Positions 22,901 through 33,626 of a stretch of DNA of 64,000 nucleotides are shown here, one piece after another. Origin of the DNA: Cercis canadensis (taxonomy: Eukaryota; Streptophyta; Magnoliopsida; Fabales; Fabaceae); contig QAOA01000840.1 in NCBI GenBank assembly GCA_003255065.1, positions 365,442 through 429,441 of the forward strand. Direction: 5' to 3'. Numbering within the stretch: the first letter of the stretch is position 1; each line of letters starts with the position of its first letter. Under the pieces are notes generated by a model that was given only the letters and a program-made list of their open reading frames with translations, had not been told where the DNA came from and made no database searches. A program made the position numbers and the translations under genes.

Positions 22901-24423
22901 GGAAGTAAGATGGGTAGCAACAGGCCAAATGGCACCTGTTTACTAGGATTAGTTTGGCTGCTTGGCTGCTCAGTGACTGTTTCCTGTTGATTGCTCATCT
23001 TCTGCAACTTCAAATATTGAGATTCACTACTGGGATTATGTGTTTTGACTGGCTCATGATTAAGGACTGGATCCATTCCAGAATTTTGAATTACAGTTGT
23101 TTGAGGATTCTGGAGGGAAACTTGTACGGTCTGCCCCTGGTGAGATTCATCTTGAGATGGTTTCTGTGACAAAGGAAGATGACTTACATCCTGAGAAGCA
23201 ACATTCTGTACTTGTTCCACAAGAGATTGCTGTTGTTTCAGCTCCATCTCAGATGACGGTTGCTCTTGCTGCTGTGCAAGTTTAGTGTCTCGTGGAATTT
23301 GACGGTTAGTCTGGTTGTCATGGCTAGAAGTTGGCCACTGTGGTAATGACGGACTGAATGCATTACTGCTTCCTTCAGACAAAACTACTGCAATTATAGA
23401 CTATAGTAGCACAGAGCATGTGTAATTAAGAATTTATCAAGTACATATAAAACTCACATGGATGAACAGTCAATTTGAACTACTATTTTTCATTAGAAAT
23501 CCTCCTGTAAAGAGAAATTGCAAATTCATAAAAGTTCAATTATGCAATAAAGTTGTCGGTTATCCAATCCCTTCGCATATCTGAAAGGAAAACTGCTTTA
23601 AAAAGGCCACAGGCAGAGCACCAGAGAGAGGCCATATGAACAATCCTATCCCATAGCAGCTCTATAGTCAACATGGTATTACTAAAAATGCATGCATTAC
23701 ACTCCAGCCAATACACCAAATGATTCCAGATGTTATTAATTATTACTCATCAATCAGATACAAATTCCCAACGGAAAACCAAAGCTAACATTCAAAAAAA
23801 AAGAAATTGTGATAACTGATAAATAACAGTATGAAGAGAATGTGTCCAAGAAAATTAACACTCAGCAAAAGAATAAGAAATCTAATTACACAGATATTTT
23901 GTTGTTAAAAGGAACATCTTCTTAATTAAGTTCAAAGTGAATTCAATAAAGTCCATATATCTAACTACATAGAAACTCTCAAATCATACCAGTCAAATTG
24001 CATTTGAAGAAACAAACAAGACAAAAGGAAAGATTAGCCTAGGTTGACACATGCCTCATATTTAACTTCCCGTAGACAACCTATATACTTGAGTGTTAAA
24101 ACATCAAGCATAAAGTTGGGTTATATCATTCCCATTTTCAATCTACAAACACTAGACCCATAAGTTGGTTAGAGAAGCAGTGAATTTCAATAGGCTGAGA
24201 AGTGGACACATCTCCTTCTATGTCTCTATTTAAGGCAGCCTGAAAGGCTTCTACGCTGCCCCTGAATGCATTCTTTCATCCTGGGGGTGAGATTAAGGCC
24301 CAATTCAGGAAAAAAAAAACAAAAAATCAGAGATTTCCAATAAAGAAAGTAGAAAGAGAAAAGAGGGGGAAAAAAAAACCCCACCTCGTCATCTTCAAGA
24401 AGCTTCACTATGGACGGGTCCAT

Positions 24424-24866
24424 AGCAATCTCAATGCATTAGTTTTCTTGATTGCTGCTGAACTGATATGGTGTAGTCAACACACAAATTAGAGTATAAG
24501 CATTTTGATCACTTGTTCTGCTTAAACAACATTTGCAATCACACAACACATTCAACTGAATTCAATTCACCCTAAAGACGATGAATTCCATACTTTTGCT
24601 AGGTTAGGGTGGTGAATGAATGAAGTACTTCAACGAAAACAAGATCCAGTCTTGGATTTCCTTTCCAGAATCTGCCCAAGAGGATGCGAGAAGAAGAAGA
24701 GGAGGAGGAAGCTGACGACTAAACAAGCTTTGGACGAACCTGGGAAGCGACAATGACCAACAGCTGAGTTTCGCTGGGAAGAAGAAGAAAATTCAGAAGA
24801 AGGGATGCGCAGGGAAGCAGAGAGTTGCGGTGAAGAAAATAACGGAAATAGAGGGAACTTCGGCAT
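24424..24866 (-). other. 5' leader of the TAF4b pseudogene
   Basis: On the minus strand a CT-rich leader (24,660-24,866) is followed by a likely GT-AG intron that ends before the ATG at 24,423. The leader has no long coding frame of its own. Identified from position and composition only. Confidence 0.4.
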
Positions 24867-26749
24867 TAAAATAAATCAATAAATAAATGCTTGATTACAT
24901 TTTTAATCCATCTAGTTTATTTGTTTTAAATTTTAATTAGGGAATTGCTAAAAAGCCGTATAGACCCTTAAAATGAGAATTTTGAATCAAAATAACTCTT
25001 GTTCATAATACAAAAATCATGTAAAATTGAATGATATTCAAATAGTTAATATAATTTAAATTTTAAAAGATTCAAAAAGTTTAATTATTTTGCTGAAGAT
25101 GAGAATGAGCAGTATATCCAATCAACACCGCAATACTATGAACATTGAGAGAATTCTGACTTAATTGTTTACTTTTCCCTTGGTAAATACTCATGTCAAA
25201 TCTTGTATCATACTTTTTCTCTCGAAGCTGTTTCTATTTGAGCCATCAACCCATCATCTAGTATTTAAAGTGGCTGAATAATCATGCAGTGCTACGGATG
25301 ATTCCCCTGTTTACTTATTTTGTGATTTAACCTCCCTGTGAATGATGCTTTTTGGAAATGTTCTACCACATGGGCCATGTTGAAAGGGGTCCAATTTGAA
25401 GGTCACAATTAACCTACCTTGGTTAGCTTCTGGTCATGTTAGGACTTAGAGCATATATGAAGAAAGATTCTAAAAGATCTAATTCATGCTAATATGTAGG
25501 TGCATGGCTCAAGGAGCCAAAGCCTTGGCCATTGTGTGGCGTCTGAAGATCACCGTCACATGAGTAACAACTTAAACAAACATGCATAACCTAAAACCAA
25601 TAAATTTTGTGATGTGAATGTGACCAATGTATCAATGTTATCGGTGGTTTCTTCATTGCAGAACTCTGAACTGCCAACCACAGTGGAATTGGATGAATCT
25701 GACATCTACATTTAATTTAAAGTTTATTGAAGGAGCAAATGAGCGTTATGAACTTTGATTCCATGACATGCAGACTGGTTCGCTGTTTATATTCATTTGT
25801 ACAAGATGCCAAACATATCGGTGGTTTCTGGACCCAGTTGTAGCTGGTAAATTAACTAGCTATAGATGTATGAGAAAGTAGAAGGGCAGCTCATAATCAT
25901 ATATGCTAAGTTATAAGGTGTTCTGCTGTGGACTCCCCACCCCCAACAAAAAAGAAGGCGGGAGAGGGAGTATGTCTCTAGCGCTTAGTTGTTATCATCA
26001 AAAGCATATTCAGAACAAGAGATAACGACCAAATAAGTATATTGCACACAAGCAAATGCCCAAATTGGGTAGGGATAAACACCCAAAGCATAAAGATCAG
26101 TAAAATAGCTTAAACAATACTGAACATATCCAAGATGCAAATGCGCATTTTTTGTCCACGACAACCAAAACACATGAAAGAGGAAAAGGAATAGAAAACA
26201 GCTTCAAAAGTTAGCAAACCGAAGAGAAACAAATTTACAAACTGATTCTCAACCTATAGCACGACTCGTTCTAAATCTATATACTCGAATTACACAAATT
26301 TTAAAGCAAGTCTGGACGAACAAATAAGCATAAAATGATTAAAAAAATGAAGGAAAAAAAATTGACGCAGAAAAATTAGAATAAGATCAATTGGAGGAGG
26401 AAACTGAGGAGTAAACAAGCTTTATATAGCATGGTTTGAGACTGCAAAGCCAAAAGGTATGATCATCAAAATATCTGCATATTTTATATAGCAGTCTTCA
26501 TCGCTGAAAGGATTGGTATCCATTAAGTTTATCCTAGAGATTTATATGCATACTTAAAGTAAGCAGGAATCATTATAATCCAATGCTTAGCATTCTGATG
26601 CAGCCATTCTCAATTACAGTAGCTACAAATCAACATCATAAACCAAAATCAAGTACCACGACCATCCAATTTGACTGCTGTATAATACATGAAAATATAA
26701 ACTCTTCAGAGTACACAATTGACTGCTTGTGCGAAACACTTTACCGGCT
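24867..26749. other. Intergenic; CXIP4 3' region
   Basis: No gene is recognised. The right part should hold the 3' UTR of CXIP4. Short frames here lack recognisable protein content. Confidence 0.4.
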
Positions 26750-27718
26750 CTATTCATCATCCTTATGATGACGTCTTCTGATCTTTTCAGCTCTCTTCAC
26801 ATCCCTACCCATCCTGGGGTCATCCGAACCACTTGAATCAGTGTCAGACGAGGATGATGCCCTCTTGCTTTTTCGCTTGTGTCGTCTACCAGAATCCTCA
26901 GATGATTCAGAATCAGAATCCGATCGACGGCTTCTCCTTCTCCTCTTCTCCTTCCTACTCTTTCTTTGCCTTTGCTTACGTTCATCGTCCTCATCTGGAG
27001 ACTTGTCCCTCTTCCTCCTGTGCTCCCTTCTCCTCTTCCTCCTACTTTCTCCCGAATTATCAGAATCACTACTTTCCCTCTTTCCACTCCTCTTCTTCGA
27101 CCTCCCTCTCTTCTTCCTCTTGCCAGAATCTGTGTCTGACCCATCTTCATCAGAGTCCCTTTTCTTTTTTGAAGAACATCCCTTTCGACTAATTTTCCTC
27201 CCAGACCTTTCAGCAATAATCCTCTCAATCTCAAAATCTACCTCAGAGTCTGAACTGTCACTATCCTCCTCCTCCTCACTATCCTCTGAGCTCTCAAACT
27301 TGTTTCTCCTGTCCACCTTTCCAGCACTGCCCTTCAATTTATCCAATCCAACCAATGATGAAAGTTGGATTGCTTCTGGGTCCTTCTCCTCGTTATCATC
27401 CTTGACTTTCACATAATTCTTGCACTGAAACTTAAGGTGCCCAACACGGCCACATTTCTTACAGGCCCCACGATCCACATCTGCATTAGAACCCGTTATT
27501 CGAGCAAGTGCGAGGAGTCCCTGGAAGCTGGCATATGCATTATCAGCATCTGGTTCAGCGTTTGACGACTGGAAAGAAGGATCCTTCTTGTCTTCCTTGT
27601 TGGGTGCATATGGGTCATACCCAATGGCACTCTGCCATATGCCGTGGGTTTGAAGGGCTGCACTACTGTGCACCCGATTGTTCGCAGGCATACGAACCCT
27701 ACCTGCTGTAGCCGGCAT
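26750..27718 (-). CDS. CXIP4: CAX-interacting protein 4 (zinc-knuckle, SR/KR-rich)
   Basis: A single uninterrupted exon of 322 residues. The start is the ATG at 27,718: the protein then begins MPATAGRVRMPANNRVHSSA, the invariant start of plant CXIP4 proteins, and the two codons before it include no upstream ATG. Residues 1-75 are the conserved N-terminal block (HGIWQSAIGYDPYAP). A CCHC zinc knuckle follows, C86-x2-C89-x4-H94-x4-C99. From about residue 120 on it is Ser/Asp/Glu-rich acidic clusters alternating with Arg/Lys-rich tracts, ending RHHKDDE. In Arabidopsis CXIP4 was found as an activator-type partner of the vacuolar cation/H+ exchanger CAX1 and is largely nuclear; RNA binding is suggested by the knuckle and the RS-like tail. 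The length agrees with the family (about 330). The antisense frames over the low-complexity tail are shadows. Confidence 0.95.
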   Translation of the reverse strand: MPATAGRVRMPANNRVHSSAALQTHGIWQSAIGYDPYAPNKEDKKDPSFQSSNAEPDADNAYASFQGLLALARITGSNADVDRGACKKCGRVGHLKFQCKNYVKVKDDNEEKDPEAIQLSSLVGLDKLKGSAGKVDRRNKFESSEDSEEEEDSDSSDSEVDFEIERIIAERSGRKISRKGCSSKKKRDSDEDGSDTDSGKRKKRGRSKKRSGKRESSDSDNSGESRRKRRREHRRKRDKSPDEDDERKQRQRKSRKEKRRRRSRRSDSDSESSEDSGRRHKRKSKRASSSSDTDSSGSDDPRMGRDVKRAEKIRRRHHKDDE

Positions 27719-28100
27719 CTTCAAGTTTCAAAATTTAATCCCCGGAAGAAGCAATCGGCGATTTCTTGGCGCTGTAAGAATAAGAAAAATACAGCAATTA
27801 TTAACCAAAAAATCAAAATTTCAATCCAAACTCGAAAGGATCTGTGAAATTTTTCTAACGCAAAATCCCAAATCTCAGATTTAGGCTTCGAAATTTTTGG
27901 AACCTAAATGCTGGATTCGGAAGTAGTAGAATTCAACCATAGAAAGGAAAGGAAGAAAATTATAGAAATGCTGTAAAACATAACAAGCGATTCCAATGTG
28001 GAGGATGACGTTATACCTTGGTGGCCGAAAGGGAACGGTTCGAAAACCCTAACTTGTAAGCTCAACGAAGATATTACAAATTGAGAGCAACAAAATATAT
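27719..28100 (-). promoter_or_regulatory. CXIP4 5' leader with a likely UTR intron
   Basis: Upstream of the ATG a pyrimidine-rich tract and a TTACAG acceptor-like site lie close to the coding start. A GGTATAAC donor-like site is at about 28,010 (minus strand), after a CT-rich stretch. A 5' UTR intron here is plausible but is not proven by sequence alone. Confidence 0.35.
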
Positions 28101-28270
28101 GAAATTATGGCTTTGCTTGCTTTTGGCGAAATCCAACTCCAAAGCTCCACATGGCCAAAACGAGAAAAAACTCGAAACTTCCAAAAGTCTCCGTTTAGAG
28201 TTACGACTGCGTTTGAACACAGGCTGCCTCTGAGTCTGACGAGGGTTTTTTAAGTTTTCACTGCTAGAGC

Positions 28271-28656
28271 TTTAAAAAAGAGTTAAACCTTTTTTTAATC
28301 TCTAAAAAATTGAACGATTGACAAGTTAGTCTCCAAAAATATTCATTGACAATTTTATCCTCGAATTATGGTTTCGTATGACAAATTAGTCCTCGAATTA
28401 TGTTCGTTGACAATTTCGTTCTGGAATTATGGTTTCGTACGACAAATTAATCCTCAGTTGAAGACTAATTTGAGGATTAATTTGTCGTATGGAACCATAA
28501 TTTAAGGACGAAATTATTAGCGAACATAATTCGAGGACTAATTTGTCATACGGAACCATAATTCGAGGACGAAATTGTCAGCGAACATTTTTTAGGAACT
28601 AACTTGTCAATTGCTTAATTTTTCAGGGACCAAAAAAGGGTTTTACTTTTTTAAAA
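28271..28656. repeat. Long inverted repeat (hairpin), arms about 186 bp, loop 14 bp
   Basis: The left arm 28,271-28,456 and the right arm 28,471-28,656 are complementary over almost their whole length, with a 14-base loop. Each arm holds internal tandem copies of a unit of about 53 bp built on AATTATGGTTTCGTATGACAA. The outer ends read AAAAGGGTTTTACTTTTTT on the right arm and its complement on the left. The same words end the repeat tail at 7790-7995, so this is a fold-back form of a dispersed repeat. If transcribed it would give a strong dsRNA stem. Confidence 0.8.
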
Positions 28657-29721
28657 AAATGAAAAGATTATCTACAAGTTTTAAAATTTGAAGGAAATGA
28701 AAATTAGGTGGATTAGGCATTTTATTTTTAATTAGGTGTGTGATAAAATTTAAGAAATGATTAAAATATTTTTAATATTATATAATTATTTTATTTAAAT
28801 ATATAATTATTTAATTTATAATTACGTTGTAAACAAAATAATCATATAATATTTAAAAATATTAAAATACACTTAATTATTATTTTTTTCAAGTTCAAAA
28901 ACTTTAAGCTTTTGGATGCATCCTAAAAATGCTTCTCAACCACTAAATATATATTTTTGGCCTTATACATTTATATTTGTTCACAAAGTACAAAAATCAT
29001 TTCATAATTAAAAACTATTTTACAAAAGTAAACAAATTTGAATTTTTTATTCCATCTGAAAAAGTTTTTGATTATTGTTGTTTGTGTCTTACAAGGTTGT
29101 TAAAATCACATCACAATTTTGATTGTAGGATTGCATGACCTTATGATCCAAAAATAGGCCAACAATCCCAATGCCATGAAAAATTGCAGAATTTTAAAGT
29201 CATGGTAAGATTGCAATTTGGATTGTAAGATCGCAATAAGATCTTAAGATCTTATACCATTTACCATCTTTTTTTAATTTTCGGGCTTCTTAATTTGTTG
29301 AGTTAGTTTGGGCTTGGAAGAAAAAGAAAATTCAGCCGAAACCCTATGTAAATCCATGCGAATGAGCTTTAAAACCTTTCTCCCAAAATGTTTTGGACTA
29401 ATTAGCAAAAATAAATAAATAAATGTAAGCTATGAAACATCAAGTTACAAACATCATAACAATAAATACTTCCCTTTCTGTTTTCTGTTAATAAACAAGG
29501 AATCCTATGAAACCTCACACAATTATCACTTTTTTAAACTCTGTATTCCTATCTAACTAGAATTACATAACGTAGAGAAAATTTGCATAACCAATCAGGT
29601 TGCAGCAGAAAAATAAATAAATAAAATGTCATGCTAACAGTAACAGATTTAGCTGACGAGGATCCAGGACAGACACAAAGGGATCTACATTCTTGTAGCA
29701 TTTGGAAGGATAAAATCTCCA
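28657..29721. other. Intergenic, AE7 3' flank
   Basis: AT-rich. 29,090-29,260 has loosely repeated words (TTGTAGGATTGCA, TTGTAAGATCGCA) typical of an old repeat. No gene is recognised. Confidence 0.35.
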
Positions 29722-32429
29722 TTAACCATAAGATGGGGCAAGGCATTCATCTACCATATCCACAAGGTTTGGATTTTCCAGTGCAGCAGCCACACGTTCT
29801 TTATCATTTAGTTGTTTATTAACTGCATACGCATTAACAAAAGAAAGAGTAAATGCCCAGCCACGTTCAAGGATTCATCGGTAAGAATTCGATAAACACC
29901 CTAGATCACAGTCACTTGTTGACATACACACAAAATGTTGATTTTCCCTACATGCAAGTGCTGAAGTTATCCTTTAAGATCATAGTCAATTGTGAAAAAC
30001 ATCATATCACCAAATGCAATGAAGCATAGAATTTACATCTCTGGAAAATTATGCATATAACTTGAGAAGCATGACCAAGGAGAATAGCATCAGAAGATCT
30101 TCAGTAAAAGGCCCAGCAATAGTATGCTTTACTTCAATAAAGAAACAACAATCACAAAAGTGCAAGACTACACTAGCTGCATTTATGTGAGCTGACACTT
30201 GCATCATGCACAAGGGAAAAAAAAAAAAAAACAATCCACAACACAAATACACATGTACACAGGTACAAACCCAGAGAGAGAGAAAGAGAGGAGAACCTGA
30301 AACTTCAGTCGCATGAGATCCAGGTGCTACTCTGATATCCACCTAACCAAAATTTAAAATAAGATAATCAAAAACAGACATAATCAAGGATTTATAGCTT
30401 TGACAGCTCTTTAGTTCAAACAAGAGTTGAATATTCAATCTAATAACAATAGATGGTATAGATTTTGCTGTAATATGCACCATAGATTGACAAATATGTA
30501 TGATTAATTTGTTTATATCAGACAAAATATGTATAATTATATTATTAATTGACAGTAATAACATGTTATAATTCATGATAGGAAAGAACACATAATGCGG
30601 AGACTAAGGATACCAGATAGACGGTACTTGCTCTAGAAGGATATCATGTAACAGATAAAAAATAAAAAAAAACACTTGATATCTTCTTATCCAAATATTT
30701 TTAGTGCCAGTAACACAACTCAAGTGAGCATTAATAATTTAATACCAACAACAGTTTGGCTGAGTGACTAAACCTTGCAAATAGCAATCAATTGTATGAA
30801 TCACCTTTAAATTCTACCTAAAGTTTTATCTTGCTACATGACTGACAGTCAAGCCACCATAGACTAAGAACTAAGAAGACTCATTCGCCCATGTTGCAAG
30901 GGATGTACATAACTGTAACTCATACTGCACTGGTCATGTTTATACGGTTATGCATCTGATTGATTGAGAAACCAAAGCATTTACAGCCTCATATCAACAA
31001 AAACTGTAAAGCAGCCAAGTTTGACCTTTGTCCGAAATAAAATGTCAATATTTCACTTTATTATTCCTAATGCAACAACAGTAATCTTGAATTTTGGAGT
31101 CCATACAAGTTTCACTGGATTACACACATGCATTCTCTGTTTTATTCATTCCTACCCAGGGCAGTATACTATGTTATTTCTACCTATGCCATTCAGTGAT
31201 CCTTCTTTGTGATTCTCCTAATTTGATTTCCTCACTCTTCCATCATGGGACATCAGCCAATCTTCGTTATTTATCTCCTATCAGGTACAAGCCTAAATTT
31301 CTCTCAATCAACCTACAATAGTCAATAAAATTATACTGATAGAGAAAGGTGCTTTTCAAACTAATAAGAACAGTCTTGCCTCCTTTATAAATATTTTAGC
31401 TAATATGCCATAAAAATAACTGTTTTGATATCTTAATCCTCTTTGTCCCCTCACTCTGTTCCACTGAAGGATTTGTATCTCTATGCAAGTATAATTACTC
31501 TTAAAAATGGCAAGCTTGCTCTTCGTTTCGTTGTGGTCAAGCAGACATTTACTCTTGCTCACGCTAGGATCCCCTACATGGGAGAGAAGTGTTTGTACTC
31601 CTATCAATAATATAAACAGTTATCGTAGCAATATACCAAACTGTTTTGCCTCCAAGCATCAATTATTATTAAAGTGAGTTACTTTTTCAAAATTCACATG
31701 TCAAACTAGATCATACTAAAACTTTTAAATTCTATGCAAAATAAATGTTTCAAGACACTAACTTGATACCCAAAAGAAAGTTGTAAACTGATTCAATTCA
31801 ATGATAAGAAATAAATGTTCATACCTTGTAACGCAAAGGAAGGCTTCTCATTAGTTTCACCCGTAAGCATAGACCTATAATTGTTGCCATACTACAATGT
31901 TCAACTGTGGGAGTAAACGTGACCCTGAAGCAACCAACCCACCATGATCCAACAAAACAAAACAAGTTAAGCTAAGACCCAACATGAAGCTAAAATACTC
32001 TAACAGAGATCAAAAGAACGAAATAGAGAGGCAAAGGCATTTGTTAGTACCTGACATAACTATGGTTGTCATCAACTTCAACTGCGTCTTCAGTTATCAC
32101 TTTGAGCTCTTCCAAGGAGTACGGGTGCTCGGGGTCTTTGATGTCTCTTATATGATGTAATAACGTCAAGGAAATAGCTCTAAGCTTTGTTTAGATTCTG
32201 GTTATTTTCAACGAAGTTACCACGTCCTTCAAGTTCAGATTTTGCCGAGAAACATGCAAATATCAAAAGCAATGGAAATTGAAAAGAAAAGGATATCAAA
32301 AATCTCTTGTTGGTCAATCGGTTCAACGGCGTACTCATCATCGGCAACGATGGGCGCAGGGCGAGCTCGACGCTCTTTCTTTTCGTATATGATAGGATTT
32401 GCATTGATTAACCCAGAAACAGAAACCAT
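29722..32429 (-). CDS. AE7: MIP18-family protein AE7 (cytosolic Fe-S cluster targeting)
   Basis: Five exons give 161 residues: 32297-32429, 32051-32156, 31825-31924, 30297-30342, 29722-29822. The protein starts [20 protein letters not shown], continues [20 protein letters not shown] and [17 protein letters not shown], has the conserved [17 protein letters not shown] with its cysteine, and ends [13 protein letters not shown]. This matches plant AE7 (about 157 residues) throughout. The DUF59/MIP18 domain fills residues about 40-150. AE7 works with CIA1 and MET18 in the CIA targeting complex, which delivers Fe-S clusters to nuclear and cytosolic enzymes such as DNA polymerases and helicases. All reading phases join cleanly. 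Introns 2-4 are GT-AG, while intron 1 (32,157-32,296) can only be joined as AT-AC and has U12 signals. No damage is seen. Confidence 0.95.
32157..32296 (-). other. U12-type (AT-AC) intron 1 of AE7
   Basis: On the minus strand the intron opens ATATCCTT, the exact U12 5' consensus. It has TTCCTTGAC (32,165-32,173), a match to the U12 branch-site consensus TTCCTTRAC, and ends in AC nine bases after the branch adenosine. Using these ends joins TTTG to ATCAT and restores EIFDHIRD, the family sequence. No GT donor near the exon end gives that reading. The intron is 140 bases long. It would be removed by the minor spliceosome. Confidence 0.88.
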
Positions 32430-33626
32430 TTTTGCCCGCGTAGAATCGAATCGTTCCCTGCTTCAGTTTTAAATTCCCAATCGAAAGAAGCAGAACAGAA
32501 CTCTAATTAGGGCGGAAACCGGAAATTCTTCGTTTTGTGTCGCAGAGAATAACGACAGAAATGGAGAAGAAAGATGCTGAGGAGAGATTGCTATCTTGGG
32601 CTGAATGGATCCACAATTTGGGGCCTGATGAATATTATTTGGGCTTTTGTTTTTTTTGGATAACACTATCCAAGAAATATAATTTTTACATTTTTACTTT
32701 GAAGTGTAATCTTCTCTATTTTAAGTGTACAAAAGTTTTTAGGGAGAATTACTGCTAGGTGCCCGAGAAAATATTTTTTTATGGGTGCTGTAAAATACTT
32801 CTTTTTTCTTTTTTATTAGACAGCCAATGACCGAATAGTACTGAAATCATCTTTAAAACTTATGAATTTTGTGTTCAAACACATAGTAGTAACCAAGGTA
32901 CCAAAACACTAGAATACTTCTTTTTTGTTTGCATTACAGTCGTCATTTTCACACCTTAATATTTAAATATAATATAAACTAAATTACTCTCACTCAAAAA
33001 TAAATTTTTTTAAAATTAAGTAATCATATATTTTTTCTAACTAAAAAATAAAACTACAAATGAATAAAGTTAAAAAAAATATTATGATTAGTCAAATTTT
33101 AAAAACTTTTTATTTTTAAATGAAAGTAATTTAATTTATATCATATTTAAATATTAAAAAAATGTGAGTATTAACAAGAACAATACCTTCCGTACATAAA
33201 TGAATTCACAACCAAGTCAATGACAAGCATTTTCTTTAGAAGTTATTTCTATCGAATGTATTGAAAAAATGTGAATCGATGTGCGGTTTAACATCAGTTC
33301 ACAATTTTGTTATTCTGTTGCCATATGATAAAACTAGCATTTTCATTGGCAAAACCCAAATAGGGGTTTTCCATTTATACAGTAACATTAGATCATCTAC
33401 AGAAATTATGAGGTACAATACTACCAAGTAAGGAGGGGGCAAAAAGAAAAGGAAAAGACTCTATCGCCCTTGTTTCATCTAATATGTAGTAATACATATA
33501 TTTCAACAACCACCACCTCAACCCTTCTCACTCTCTTCCCTTGCCAACTGACATAGGGAAGCATCATATCTTTTCCTTGTACACATTGTGTGCGGTGATA
33601 CCCACTGTCTGCAAAACGAATTCTCA
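32430..33626. other. AE7 upstream and RHD3 downstream region
   Basis: The AE7 promoter and 5' UTR are expected at 32,430-32,700. From 32,760 the sequence is AT-rich. The last 300 bases should hold the RHD3 3' UTR. No separate gene is recognised. Confidence 0.4.

Larger units (their letters stand above)
14784..24423 (-). pseudogene. TAF4b: TFIID subunit TAF4b, intron-bearing pseudogene
   Basis: TAF4 pairs with TAF12 in the TFIID core. Exons in gene order: 24385-24423 (MDPSIVKLLEDDE), about 24192-24280, 22842-23387, about 22600-22701, 21561-22486, 20742-20870, 20544-20631, 20300-20435, 20108-20163, 19975-20031, 15344-15483, 15129-15192, 14784-15049. The RST domain straddles exons 3-4 (VPFGLLLPILLPQLAKD, then DQMLRFALTKVQ). 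The TAF4 histone-fold region spans exons 8-13 ([44 protein letters not shown]). It is broken: a one-base loss in exon 2 gives TAG at 24251-24253, exon 4 has TAG (22699-22701) and TAA (22690-22692), exon 5 has TAA (22103-22105) and a frame change near 22,010, exon 11 shifts to TAA (15412-15414), and exon 12 also shifts. The terminal exon is missing. Retained introns mark a duplicated gene, not a retrocopy. A Gypsy element lies in the intron between exons 10 and 11. Confidence 0.88.

Noticed and set aside
26797-27416. Long frames overlapping the CXIP4 tail on both strands
   Set aside because: They are shadows of the low-complexity SR/KR-coding sequence.
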